Assembly (NCBI GenBank): GCA_041918615.1
Contig: JAYRVH010000009.1
Span: 1-64,000, forward strand
Source: JAEUJM01 sp041918615
GTDB lineage: Bacteria > Actinomycetota > Acidimicrobiia > Acidimicrobiales > DATDAH01
DNA: 64,000 nt
Direction of reading: 5' to 3'
A program made the translations under genes and the position numbers. Each line of letters starts with the position of its first letter. The first letter of the stretch is position 1. Below are positions 1-8,620 of this stretch, in pieces. The notes beneath the pieces are model-generated. The model ran no database searches. It was not told the DNA's origin and saw only the letters and a program-made list of their open reading frames with translations.

Positions 1-1248
1 ACCCCGATTTCGGGGGTGTGGGGCCTGGCGTTGTCGGCCTCGCCGGCGAACACCGGCGCGACCGAAGCGGCCGTGACCGCGAACGGGGCCGGCCAGTTGA
101 CCATCCCGGGGTTGCGGGCCGGGAACCACTACGTCGGGTTCATCGACCCCACCGGCGCGCACGCCACCCGGTTCTTCCCGAACTCGCCGACGCTGCCCGG
201 CGCCACCCCGACGGCGGTCACCGCCGGCAACGCGACCGCCGCGAACGCGTCGCTGCCCACCCAGACGCTGGTGGGGACCGGGTCGACGATCTCGGGCACC
301 GTCACCGAAACGGGCACCAACGCGCCGTTGGCCAACGGGCGGGTGCTGGCGTTACGGGCCGCGGACTACCAGATCGTGCGGGCCGCGGCCACCAACGCGT
401 CGGGCCAATACACCCTGAACCTGGCCGCGGGTGACTACAAACTGGCGTTCCTCGACGCCACCGGCAGCCACGACATGGAATGGTTCGACAACCTGCCCTC
501 CACCGGCCTGCCGTCCGCGGTGTCGGTCACCGCCCCCGGGACCGCCAACGCCGCGTTGAACCCCAACACCGGCACCATGGCCGGCTTCATCACCAACGAC
601 CCCCCCGACCCCCCCTCCCTGACCGGCGCGTGGGCCATCGCCATCGGGCCCACCGGCATCGCCGGCGGCGCCGTCACCGCCGCCAACGGCACCTACACCC
701 TGCCCGGGCTGGCCCCCGGCACCTACCGGGCCACGTTCGTCGACCCCAACGGCGGCCGCACCCAGGAATACTGGGACAACAGCCCCGACTACGCCGGCGC
801 CACCACCTTCAACATCACCGCCGCCAACACCACCACCATCAACGCCTTCCTCGGCTACACGCCACCACCGAACGACGCTTTCGCGAACGCCCAGGTGATC
901 ACCGGTGCCACCGGCACCGCCTCGGGCACCAACAAGGCGGCGACCAAGGAAGTGGGCGAGCCGAACCACGCCGGGGACGCGGGAGGCCGGTCGGTCTGGT
1001 ACCGCTGGACCGCACCCGCCACGGGAACCGCCACCTTCAACACCTGCGGCAGTGACTTCGACACGCTGCTCGCCGCCTACACCGGCACCGCCGTCAACGC
1101 CCTCGCCCTGGTCGCGGGCAACGACGACACGTGCGGCCTCCAGAGCCAGGTCTCCTTCGCGGTGGCGTCGGGGGTCACCTATCGCATCGCCGTCGACGGG
1201 TACGCCGCGGCAACCGGGACCATCACCCTCGGCTGGTCCCTGGCCTGA
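1..1248 (+). CDS. Surface protein with carboxypeptidase-regulatory-like repeats, 5' truncated
   Basis: The frame is open from the first base, so the N terminus and any signal peptide lie outside the window; about 415 residues are visible. At least three beta-sandwich-like repeats of roughly 90 residues follow one another, each with a loop of the type GTYTLPGLAPGTYRATFVD and an aromatic EYWDNSP or EWFDNLP motif. This is the look of carboxypeptidase-regulatory or Cna-B-like domains that form stalks on secreted proteins. The last 110 residues are a different module that begins PPPNDAFANAQ and contains GEPNHAGDAGGRSVWYRW. The same module occurs in the M6 protease at 18249-20933. No sorting signal or transmembrane segment follows it. 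The role is probably adhesion or matrix; no enzymatic motif was seen. Confidence 0.75.
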   Translation, partial: TPISGVWGLALSASPANTGATEAAVTANGAGQLTIPGLRAGNHYVGFIDPTGAHATRFFPNSPTLPGATPTAVTAGNATAANASLPTQTLVGTGSTISGTVTETGTNAPLANGRVLALRAADYQIVRAAATNASGQYTLNLAAGDYKLAFLDATGSHDMEWFDNLPSTGLPSAVSVTAPGTANAALNPNTGTMAGFITNDPPDPPSLTGAWAIAIGPTGIAGGAVTAANGTYTLPGLAPGTYRATFVDPNGGRTQEYWDNSPDYAGATTFNITAANTTTINAFLGYTPPPNDAFANAQVITGATGTASGTNKAATKEVGEPNHAGDAGGRSVWYRWTAPATGTATFNTCGSDFDTLLAAYTGTAVNALALVAGNDDTCGLQSQVSFAVASGVTYRIAVDGYAAATGTITLGWSLA

Positions 1249-1283
1249 CGGAGGCTCCAGCCGGTACTGGGGTGAAGGCTCGG

Positions 1284-1356
1284 CTCCGGGGGTGGGGCTC
1301 GAACCCACGACAACTCGATTAACAGTCGAGCGCTCTGCCAACTGAGCTACCCCGGA
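1284..1356 (-). tRNA. tRNA-Asn (GUU anticodon)
   Basis: The minus strand folds as a full cloverleaf. The 7-bp acceptor stem is TCCGGGG/CCCCGGA with discriminator G. The D arm is GCTCAGTTGGCAGAGC. The anticodon stem CTCGA/TCGAG encloses loop CTGTTAA, giving anticodon GTT, and the T loop is TTCGAGC. The 3' CCA is not encoded. It stands alone after the surface-protein gene on the opposite strand. Confidence 0.97.
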
Positions 1357-1366
1357 AGGGATTCCG

Positions 1367-1375
1367 ACGATAGCA
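1367..1375 (-). promoter_or_regulatory. Extended -10 of the tRNA-Asn promoter
   Basis: TGCTATCGT on the minus strand has the TGn extension plus a TATCGT -10 hexamer, and ends 10 nt before the mature tRNA 5' end. The identical 9-mer precedes tRNA-Ala at 57572-57580, which supports a functional role. No clear -35 hexamer was found. Confidence 0.5.
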
Positions 1376-1528
1376 GCGGGTCGATGCGGCCCGATACCTT
1401 TCCGTGGGTCCGTGCACGGCAGTAGCCGATCGAACGACGGCCGACGACATGCTGGTCGCCGGGCACTCGGATCGGGCGTCATTCCCACTCGAAGCGTGAG
1501 ACACCCGACGAAGGGGTAGAACTGGGGC

Positions 1529-1753
1529 ATGAGATTCAGAACCGGGCTGATCGTGGGCGGAACCGTGGGTTACTACCTGGGCGCCAAGGCGGGCCGCCGC
1601 CGCTACGAGCAGCTGAACCGCTGGGGGGCCAGGGCCATCCAGTCGGGGCCCGTCCAGGCCGCAGCGGCGAGGGCGCGACGGACCGTCGGACGGGGAAGCG
1701 GCGAGGCAACCGACCCGACCGTCGACCTGATGCGCCCCGAGTGGAGCAACTGA
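1529..1753 (+). CDS. Small YtxH-like membrane-associated protein
   Basis: This 74-residue protein begins RTGLIVGGTVGYYLGAKAGR, a short glycine-rich hydrophobic segment followed by a basic stretch. That pattern is typical of YtxH/DUF883-type small proteins that attach to the membrane by one N-terminal helix. The rest is basic and alanine-rich with no catalytic motif. The start is the ATG at 1529. The stop is one base from the convergent rpoD stop, so the two genes must share transcription termination. The function is unknown; the family label rests on composition only. Confidence 0.6.
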   Translation: MRFRTGLIVGGTVGYYLGAKAGRRRYEQLNRWGARAIQSGPVQAAAARARRTVGRGSGEATDPTVDLMRPEWSN

Positions 1754-1754
1754 C

Positions 1755-3047
1755 CTACTCGCCGTCGAGGTAGTCGCGCAGCTTCTGGCTGCGATGCGGG
1801 TGCCGGAGCTTGGCCAGCGTCTTGGACTCGATCTGGCGGATGCGCTCCCGGGTCACGCCGAACTCACGGCCGACCTCCTCGAGGGTGCGCGCCTGGCCGT
1901 CATCGAGCCCGAACCGCAGGCGGACCACCTGCTTCTCGCGATCGTTCAACTCGTCGAGGGCCTCGATCACGGCGTCGCCGAGCGCCTTGCGGGCCGCGGC
2001 CTCGGCGGGGGCCTCGGCATGTTGATCCTCGATGAAGTCACCGAGGTTGGAGTCGTCCTCCTCGCCGACAGGCGAGTCGAGCGAGAGTGGGTCCTGTGAG
2101 ATGCGCTGGATCTCGCGCACCCGCTGCGGCGTCATGTCGACCTTCTCGGCCAACTCCTCGACGGTCGGCTCGCGCTCGAGCTCCTGCATCATCTGGCGTT
2201 GCACGCGGTACACCTTGTTGATCGACTCGACCATGTGCACCGGGATGCGGATCGTACGGGCCTGGTCCGCGATGGCTCGGGTGATGGCCTGGCGGATCCA
2301 CCAGGTCGCGTAGGTGGAGAACTTGAAACCCTTGGAGTAGTCGAACTTCTCGACCGCCCGCATGAGGCCGAGATTGCCCTCCTGGATCAGGTCGAGCAGC
2401 AGCATCCCCCGGCCGACGTACCGCTTCGCGATGGACACGACGAGCCGCAGATTGGCCTGCGTGAGTGCCTGCTTGGCCACCTCGCCATCCGAGACGAGGC
2501 GCTCGAGCCCACGCCGCTCGTCGGTGCTCGGGACGGAGGCGGCGTCGGCACTCGCGAACGCGGCGAGCTTCGCCTCGGCCTCGGCGCCGCCCTCGATGCG
2601 CTTGGCCAGCTCGACCTCCTGCTCGCCGTTCAGCAACGAGACCCGGCCGATCTCCTTCAGGTACATGCGTACCGGGTCGGAGGTCGCACCCGCCTGCGAA
2701 CCGTCGGTGCCGGATACCGGGGCGCGGGCCTTCGCTCGCGGCTTCGGGCCCTGAGCCGGGCGGAGCGAGGCGTCGAGCGTCTCGTCGAGGGCAATGCCCT
2801 CGCCATGCAGGAGCGAACGAACGCCGATGATCACCTCGGCGGTCACCTCGACGTCCTTCATGACGTGGAGCACCTCGTCGAGGGTCAACTCGCCCTTGGC
2901 GCGGCCCCGGTCGAGCAGCGCTCCCATCGCCGCGTCCGGAATGCCGGCCCATGGCGGGAGCCGGTCGCCGGCCGCCCCGAGCAGGGCCGCGTCGCGCCGA
3001 ACGCCCGCGCCACCGATCGGTTCGGCCGGCGTGACCGCGTCGATCAC
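1755..3047 (-). CDS. rpoD: Primary RNA polymerase sigma factor (SigA/RpoD/HrdB type)
   Basis: This 430-residue group 1 sigma-70 directs RNA polymerase to housekeeping promoters. Region 1.2 (DPVRMYLKEIGRVSLL) is followed by region 2 with RLVVSIAKRYVGRGM, DLIQEGNLGLMRAVEKFDY and KGFKFSTYATWWIRQAITRA. Region 3 follows, then region 4 with the helix-turn-helix LEEVGREFGVTRERIRQIE. The first 100 residues are poorly conserved, as is usual for region 1.1. The GTG at 3047 is chosen because it overlaps the stop of the minicistron at 3044-3145 (GTGA); a TTG at 3050 is the only close alternative. It follows dnaG, the classical macromolecular-synthesis arrangement, and probably shares its transcript. Confidence 0.97.
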   Translation of the reverse strand: MIDAVTPAEPIGGAGVRRDAALLGAAGDRLPPWAGIPDAAMGALLDRGRAKGELTLDEVLHVMKDVEVTAEVIIGVRSLLHGEGIALDETLDASLRPAQGPKPRAKARAPVSGTDGSQAGATSDPVRMYLKEIGRVSLLNGEQEVELAKRIEGGAEAEAKLAAFASADAASVPSTDERRGLERLVSDGEVAKQALTQANLRLVVSIAKRYVGRGMLLLDLIQEGNLGLMRAVEKFDYSKGFKFSTYATWWIRQAITRAIADQARTIRIPVHMVESINKVYRVQRQMMQELEREPTVEELAEKVDMTPQRVREIQRISQDPLSLDSPVGEEDDSNLGDFIEDQHAEAPAEAAARKALGDAVIEALDELNDREKQVVRLRFGLDDGQARTLEEVGREFGVTRERIRQIESKTLAKLRHPHRSQKLRDYLDGE

Positions 3048-3145
3048 CAACCGTCCGTTCGGGCAACGCCGGGAATGGCCGCACCCGGCGGCGCCGGTCG
3101 GCCCTGGACCCCTGTCCCACCGAGCAGCTGTGCCCCGTTCGTCAT
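3044..3145 (-). CDS. 33-codon minicistron linking dnaG to rpoD
   Basis: The ATG overlaps the dnaG stop (ATGA at 3145-3142) and the TGA overlaps the rpoD GTG (GTGA at 3047-3044), so the frame exactly fills the gap. The predicted peptide begins MTNGAQLLGGTGVQGRP and is rich in Gly, Pro and Ala, unlike a domain. The likely role is to carry ribosomes from dnaG to rpoD by termination-reinitiation. No ribosome binding site of good strength precedes rpoD itself. That the frame is translated is an inference. The alternative is that this is simply untranslated spacer. Confidence 0.45.
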   Translation of the reverse strand: MTNGAQLLGGTGVQGRPAPPGAAIPGVARTDGW

Positions 3146-4902
3146 GCGGTCTCCTCGGCCGTGGTGGCCTGTTCTGCGAGCCAGGCTAACAACTGGGCGC
3201 GCACCTCGGGGTCGGCGTCGTCCGGGCCGATCTCCTCGATGCGCATCTTGAGCCATGCGATCTGACCGGACCGCTCCACGTCGTGGTGGCGGCGGTTCGC
3301 CGCATCGAGCGCACGGAGCGATCGCCGGGCGGCCGCCGCGATCAACAGGTTGGCCACGTTCTCGGGATCGGCGTCCGCCTCCTCGACCACCAGGCGCTGC
3401 AACAGGTCGGCCGCCCCCGGATCACACCGTTCGAGGACGTCGTGCATCGTTCCCCCGGGAGCGAGGGCTCGGAAGACGGCGACGTGCAGCTCATCGTCGA
3501 AGAGCACCTCGTCGAGGAGGTCGGCGACCTCGTCGGGCCGATGGACCGCCAACCGGAGCGCCTCGATCTCGACACCCGCGCGTTGGTCGCGCCGTCGAAC
3601 GACCGCCGTCGGGCGACCCGCCGACGACCCACTACGCCCCAGCTGGTGGCGCAACTGGTCCGGTGCGAGCCGGCAGTAGTCGGACACCTCCATCAGGTAC
3701 TGGTCGCGAACGAGCTCACTCGGGTGCTCGGCGATGACGGCGAGCGCGGCCTCGGCCGTGCGGGCGCGACCCTCCGGCGAGGCGATCGACCCGGCCGCGA
3801 GGGCCCGCTTCACGCGGAACCCCAGGAAGGGGGTCGCCCCCCCGACGGCGGCGACGAGCGCGGCCGGGTCGGACCGGGCCAGATCGGCGGGGTCGACGCC
3901 GGCAGGGAGGTCGGCCACCGCGACGTCGATCTCGTAGGCCTTCTCCCACTCGTAGAACCGCTCGGCGGCAGCCTGGCCGGCCGCGTCGGCGTCGAACGCG
4001 AGCACGACCCGGTGGGCGTAGCGCTTCAGGGTGCGGAAGTGCTCCTCGGTGAGCGCCGTCCCGCAGGTGGCCACCGCCCGGGGCATGCCGGCATCGGCAA
4101 AGCCGATCACGTCGGTGTACCCCTCGCACACGATGGCCTCGTCGGCCTCGACGATGCCCGCCTTCATCCAGTTGAGGCCGTAGAGCACCTTGCTCTTGGC
4201 GTACAGGGCCGACTCGGACGAATTCTTGTACTTCGGCCCGTCGTGGCCGGGCAGGATGCGGCCACCGAAGGCCACCGGGTCGTCCTGGACGTCGAAGATC
4301 GGGAACAGGACCCTGCCGCGGAAGGCGTCCTGCTGGCGGTTCCGGCGGTTGATGAACCCGAGCCCCGAGTCCTTCAGCACGTCGTCCGGCACCTTCAGCG
4401 CCCGACTCAGCGCGTCCCAGTCGTCGGGGGCCCAGCCGAGCCGGTAACGGCGCACCCCCTCACCGTCGAAGCCGCGCGCCCGGAGGTAGCCCCTGGCCTC
4501 CTTGGCGTCGGCGCCCGAGACGAGCCGCTCGTGGTACCACTCGACCGCCCGGGCCATGGCCTCGACGAGTCGCTTCCGGCGGCGGCGACCCTCGTTCTCG
4601 CCCGTGTCGGTGTAGCGCAGCGTGATCCCCGCCTTCGCCGCCAACCACTCGACCGCGCCCGGGAAGTCGAGGTGCTCGATCTCGCGCACGAAGGTGATGG
4701 CGTCGCCCTTGGCCTGGCAACCGAAGCAGTAGAAGAGGCCCTGCTCGGCGTTGACCGAGAACGACGGGGTCTTCTCGGCGTGGAACGGGCACAGGCCCAC
4801 CCAGCGGTTCCCCACGCGCCTGAGCTGCAGGTGCTGGGTGACCACGTTGACGAGGTCGGTGGCCTCGCGGACACGGACGATGTCCTCGTCGACGATCCCC
4901 AC
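3142..4902 (-). CDS. dnaG: DNA primase
   Basis: The 586-residue primase synthesises RNA primers at the replication fork. The N-terminal zinc ribbon is complete: C38 and H41 in CPFH, then C59 and C62 in YCFGC. The catalytic core has the TOPRIM glutamate motif VCEGYTDVIGF near residue 256 and AFDADAAG near 305, which bind metal. The divergent C-terminal region should bind DnaB helicase. The start is GTG 4902, whose context leaves only 3 nt after the terC stop. The stop is overlapped by the minicistron leading to rpoD. Length and order are normal for the family. Confidence 0.97.
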   Translation of the reverse strand: MGIVDEDIVRVREATDLVNVVTQHLQLRRVGNRWVGLCPFHAEKTPSFSVNAEQGLFYCFGCQAKGDAITFVREIEHLDFPGAVEWLAAKAGITLRYTDTGENEGRRRRKRLVEAMARAVEWYHERLVSGADAKEARGYLRARGFDGEGVRRYRLGWAPDDWDALSRALKVPDDVLKDSGLGFINRRNRQQDAFRGRVLFPIFDVQDDPVAFGGRILPGHDGPKYKNSSESALYAKSKVLYGLNWMKAGIVEADEAIVCEGYTDVIGFADAGMPRAVATCGTALTEEHFRTLKRYAHRVVLAFDADAAGQAAAERFYEWEKAYEIDVAVADLPAGVDPADLARSDPAALVAAVGGATPFLGFRVKRALAAGSIASPEGRARTAEAALAVIAEHPSELVRDQYLMEVSDYCRLAPDQLRHQLGRSGSSAGRPTAVVRRRDQRAGVEIEALRLAVHRPDEVADLLDEVLFDDELHVAVFRALAPGGTMHDVLERCDPGAADLLQRLVVEEADADPENVANLLIAAAARRSLRALDAANRRHHDVERSGQIAWLKMRIEEIGPDDADPEVRAQLLAWLAEQATTAEETA

Positions 4903-4905
4903 CGG

Positions 4906-5937
4906 TCAGGACGTCGGCTCGTCGACGGGCGCGTCGCCCTCGGCGCCCAGCTGCTCCTGGCGCCGCACCATCACCACCGACCAGACGATGGCGCCGACGA
5001 GGATGGCGACGATCACGAGCAGAGACAGCGCGGTCGAGATGTGGATGACCTGGGACAGCAGCATCTTGGCCCCGACGAAGATGAGGATGAGGGCCAGGCC
5101 TTCCTGCAGGTACTCGAAGCGGTCCTTCAGGTCGGCGAGCAGGAAGTAGAGCGAGCGGAGGCCGAGGATGGCGAAGGCATTCGACGTGAACACGATGAAC
5201 TGCTCACGCGTCACCGCCAGGATCGCCGGGATGGAATCGACGGCGAAGATCACGTCGCTGGTCTCGACCACGACGAGCACCGCGAACAGCGGCGTCGCCA
5301 GGATCTTCCTGCGGTGACGGACGAACAGGTGCTGGCCGTTGTAGTCAGAGGTGGAGGGGATCACCCGGCGGACCAGTCGCAACACCGGGTTGTTCTCGGG
5401 GTGGACCTCCTCGTCGTCCTGGGTGAGGAGCCGGATCGCGGTGTACAGCAGGATGGCGCCGAAGACGTAGATGATCCACTCGAAGCGCTCGAGGAGCGCC
5501 ACGCCCGCAAAGATGAAGATGGCACGGAACACGAGCGCTCCGAAGATGCCCCAGAACAGCACCCGGTGCTGGTACTTCCTCGGAACGGCGAAGTAGCTGA
5601 GGATCAGCGACCACACGAAGACGTTGTCGATCGAGAGGCTCTTCTCGAGGAGGTACCCGGCGAGGTACTCCCCCGCGGCCGGACCGCCCTGCCAGAACCA
5701 GAACACCAGGGTCATGGCGAGGCCGAGCGTCACCCAGAAAGCGGTCTGGACCGCCGCCTGGCGAGCGGTGACCACGTGGGCGTCGCGGTTGAACACGAAC
5801 AGGTCGAGCATCAGCAGGCCCACGATCACGGCAACGAAGAGGGCCCATTGCCAGGCCAGGACCTCGAAGCTCACGAAATCGACCGTTGTCGACTCGCTCG
5901 TGGACGCGAGCCGCATGGACAGCGCCCCGATCAGCAT
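4906..5937 (-). CDS. TerC/Alx-family integral membrane protein (probable manganese or metal exporter)
   Basis: This is a 343-residue polytopic membrane protein. The TerC hallmarks are LLMLDLFVFNRDAH near the N terminus, SLSIDNVFVWSLILSYF with the conserved SxDNxF motif, and VETSDVIFAVDSIPAI with the acidic intramembrane residues. Seven or eight hydrophobic helices can be counted. TerC/Alx proteins export Mn(II) and related cations, and some metallate secreted proteins; the tellurite-resistance name is historical. The start is ATG 5937, with ATG 5916 an in-frame alternative. It heads the cluster terC-dnaG-rpoD with a 3-nt spacing to dnaG. Confidence 0.88.
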   Translation of the reverse strand: MLIGALSMRLASTSESTTVDFVSFEVLAWQWALFVAVIVGLLMLDLFVFNRDAHVVTARQAAVQTAFWVTLGLAMTLVFWFWQGGPAAGEYLAGYLLEKSLSIDNVFVWSLILSYFAVPRKYQHRVLFWGIFGALVFRAIFIFAGVALLERFEWIIYVFGAILLYTAIRLLTQDDEEVHPENNPVLRLVRRVIPSTSDYNGQHLFVRHRRKILATPLFAVLVVVETSDVIFAVDSIPAILAVTREQFIVFTSNAFAILGLRSLYFLLADLKDRFEYLQEGLALILIFVGAKMLLSQVIHISTALSLLVIVAILVGAIVWSVVMVRRQEQLGAEGDAPVDEPTS

Positions 5938-5973
5938 CGGCGGGCCGATCGTCGACGCTGCATCACCTCGAGG

Positions 5974-8616
5974 CTACCCGGCCGCCTGTGCGCTCAGGAC
6001 CGCTCGCGCGGCCTCCAGCCGGGCGATCGGCACCCGGAACGGGGAGCACGACACGTAATCGAGCCCGAGGCGGTGGAAGAGCGCGATCGAGGCGGGATCG
6101 CCCCCGTGCTCGCCGCACACCCCCAACGTGAGGTCGGGTCGGGTGACCCTGCCCCGTTCGATGGCCATGGCCACCAGTGCGCCCACACCGTCGACGTCGA
6201 TGCTGTCGAAGGGGTCGCCGGGAAGCAGGCCGAGCTCGAGGTAGGTCTCCATGAGCCGACCCTCGACGTCGTCGCGGCTGAACCCGAAGGCCATCTGGGT
6301 GAGGTCGTTCGTGCCGAACGAGAAGAAGTCGGCCTGCCGTGCGATCTGGTCGGCGCAGACGGCGGCGCGAGGGGTCTCGATCATGGTGCCGATGCGCAGG
6401 TCGTCGGGATCCACACCAGCGCCCGCCGGTCCTGCCAGTTCCTCGGTGACCCACTGCCGGGCAAGGGCCAACTCGGGCTCCGAGACCACGAGGGGGATCA
6501 TGATCTCGACCATGGGCCGACCCCCGGCGGCGCGTCGCGAGGCCGCCGCTTCGAGCAGCGCCCGGACCTGCATGCGGTAGAGCCCCGCCTTCAGGACCCC
6601 GAGGCGCACGCCCCGTGTTCCGAGCATGGGGTTGGCCTCCTGCCAGGTACGCGCCGCGGCCAGCAGTGCCGTGTCGCGCTCGGAGAGGCCGTCGGTGGCC
6701 TGACGCACCGCCAGCTCCTCCACGTCGGGAAGGAACTCGTGGAGCGGAGGGTCCAACAGCCGCACCGTGACGGGCAGGCCGTCCATGGCCTCGAGGATCG
6801 CCTCGAAGTCGTGACGCTGGACACGGCCCAGCTCGGCCAGCGCCGCATCTTCCTCTTCGGGGGTGTCCGCGAGGATCATCCGCTGCACCACCGGCAGACG
6901 GTCGCCGAGGAACATGTGCTCGGTCCGGCACAGGCCGATGCCCTCGGCGCCGTGCCGGCGGGCCCGCGCCGCGTCGTCCGCGGTGTCCGCGTTGGCACGC
7001 ACCCCCATTGCGGCACCCCGGATCTCGTCGGCCCAACCCAGGATCGTGTCGAACTCGGGTGGCGTGTCGCCCTGGGTGAGGTGCATCGCCCCGAGCACGA
7101 CCTCGCCGGTGGTGCCGTCGATCGAGATCGTGTCACCTCGACGGACGGTCACCTCTCCCACGGTGAACGAGTCGCCCTCGACCAGCACCGCCTCGGCCCC
7201 GCACACCGCAGGCTTTCCCCAGCCTCGGGCCACGACCGCCGCATGGCTCACCAGTCCACCGCGTGAGGTGAGGATGCCCTGGGCCGCCTCCATGCCGTGC
7301 ACGTCCTCGGGCGAGGTCTCCTGGCGAACGAGGATCACGTCCTCGCCCGCACTGGCCGCGGCCAACGCCTCGTCGGCGTCGAAGTACGCTCGGCCGACCG
7401 CGGCGCCCGGCGAGGCGGCCAGCCCCGTGGTCAGCACCTGGTGCTCGACATGCTCGAACTGGGGGTGGAGCACCTGGTCGAGGTGGTCGGCCGAGACGCG
7501 CTGCACGGCCTCGGCCCGGCTCAGGGCGATCGACGGGTCGTCCACCATCGCCACCGCCAGCCGCAGGGCGGCCGCGCCGGTGCGCTTGCCGACGCGGGTC
7601 TGGAGCATCCACAACCGGCCCTGCTCGACGGTGAACTCGGTGTCGCACATGTCCCGGTAGTGGTGCTCGAGCGTGGCGAAGATGCCTTGGAGCTGGCCGT
7701 AGAGCTCGGGCCACCGGGCACCCATCTCCTCGAGCGGCTGCGTCTTGCGGATGCCGGCCACCACGTCTTCGCCCTGGGCGTTGACGAGGAAGTCGCCGAA
7801 GCTGCCCGCCGTGCCGGTGGCGGGGTCGCGGGTGAAGCCAACGCCGGTGCCCGAGTTGTCGTCCCGATTGCCGAACACCATGGCCTGCACGTTCACCGCG
7901 GTGCCGAGGTCGTGCGGGAGCCCCTCACGGTTCCGGTAGGTGATCGCCCGCGGGGACTGCCACGACCGGAACACGGCCTCGATGGCCCCGCGCAACTGCA
8001 TTACCGGGTCCTGCGGGAACGGCTCGCCCGTGTGGTCGGCCACCAGCTCCTTGAAGCGCCCGATCACGAACTCGAGCAGGTCGGCGGGGATCTCGTGGTC
8101 GGTCGCGACGCCGGCGAGGTCGCGGGCACCGTCGAACCGCCGGTCGAACCCCTCGCCCGGCACGCCGAGCACGACCTTCGCGTACATCTGGATGAATCGG
8201 CGGTACGAGTCGAGGGCGAAACGGCGGTCGTCGGTGGCCTCGGCCAGCGCCTCGACGGACACGTCGTTGAGCCCGAGGTTCAAGATCGTGTCCATCATCC
8301 CCGGCATCGAGTACTTGGCACCGGATCGCACACTGACGAGCAGTGGCTCGGCCCCGGCCCCCAGTCGCCGGTCCATCTCCGCCTCGAGGCGCTCGACGTG
8401 GGCGGCCACCTCGTCGTCCAGACCGTCGGGCCAGCCCCCGTCCAGGGCCGCCCGGCAGGCCTCGGTGGTGATGGTGAACCCGGGCGGCACCGGGAGGCCG
8501 AGGACCGAGGTCATCTCGGCCAGGTTCGCGCCCTTGCCCCCGAGCAGGTCCTTGCACTCCATCGGGTGCACTGGGTGGGGATGATCGAACCCGAAGACGA
8601 ACTGCTCTGGCGACAT
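5974..8616 (-). CDS. ppdK: Pyruvate, phosphate dikinase
   Basis: The 880-residue enzyme interconverts pyruvate, ATP and Pi with phosphoenolpyruvate, AMP and PPi. The N-terminal ATP-grasp domain opens with LLGGKGANLAEM. The swivelling phosphohistidine domain has GGLVSHAAVVARGWGKPAV with the catalytic His near residue 456. The C-terminal PEP/pyruvate barrel ends with FGTNDLTQ and the catalytic Cys in GVCGEHGGDP near 833. The open frame continues upstream to 8985, but similarity begins at the ATG at 8616, which follows GAAGAG. It lies 4 nt after the methyltransferase and completes the glyS cluster. It is likely used for gluconeogenesis or PPi-linked glycolysis. Confidence 0.96.
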   Translation of the reverse strand: MSPEQFVFGFDHPHPVHPMECKDLLGGKGANLAEMTSVLGLPVPPGFTITTEACRAALDGGWPDGLDDEVAAHVERLEAEMDRRLGAGAEPLLVSVRSGAKYSMPGMMDTILNLGLNDVSVEALAEATDDRRFALDSYRRFIQMYAKVVLGVPGEGFDRRFDGARDLAGVATDHEIPADLLEFVIGRFKELVADHTGEPFPQDPVMQLRGAIEAVFRSWQSPRAITYRNREGLPHDLGTAVNVQAMVFGNRDDNSGTGVGFTRDPATGTAGSFGDFLVNAQGEDVVAGIRKTQPLEEMGARWPELYGQLQGIFATLEHHYRDMCDTEFTVEQGRLWMLQTRVGKRTGAAALRLAVAMVDDPSIALSRAEAVQRVSADHLDQVLHPQFEHVEHQVLTTGLAASPGAAVGRAYFDADEALAAASAGEDVILVRQETSPEDVHGMEAAQGILTSRGGLVSHAAVVARGWGKPAVCGAEAVLVEGDSFTVGEVTVRRGDTISIDGTTGEVVLGAMHLTQGDTPPEFDTILGWADEIRGAAMGVRANADTADDAARARRHGAEGIGLCRTEHMFLGDRLPVVQRMILADTPEEEDAALAELGRVQRHDFEAILEAMDGLPVTVRLLDPPLHEFLPDVEELAVRQATDGLSERDTALLAAARTWQEANPMLGTRGVRLGVLKAGLYRMQVRALLEAAASRRAAGGRPMVEIMIPLVVSEPELALARQWVTEELAGPAGAGVDPDDLRIGTMIETPRAAVCADQIARQADFFSFGTNDLTQMAFGFSRDDVEGRLMETYLELGLLPGDPFDSIDVDGVGALVAMAIERGRVTRPDLTLGVCGEHGGDPASIALFHRLGLDYVSCSPFRVPIARLEAARAVLSAQAAG

Positions 8617-8620
8617 CTCT

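Noticed and set aside
3283..7266. 1327-codon open frame on the plus strand
   Set aside because: It is the shadow of dnaG, terC and ppdK in very GC-rich DNA and has no protein-like motif.
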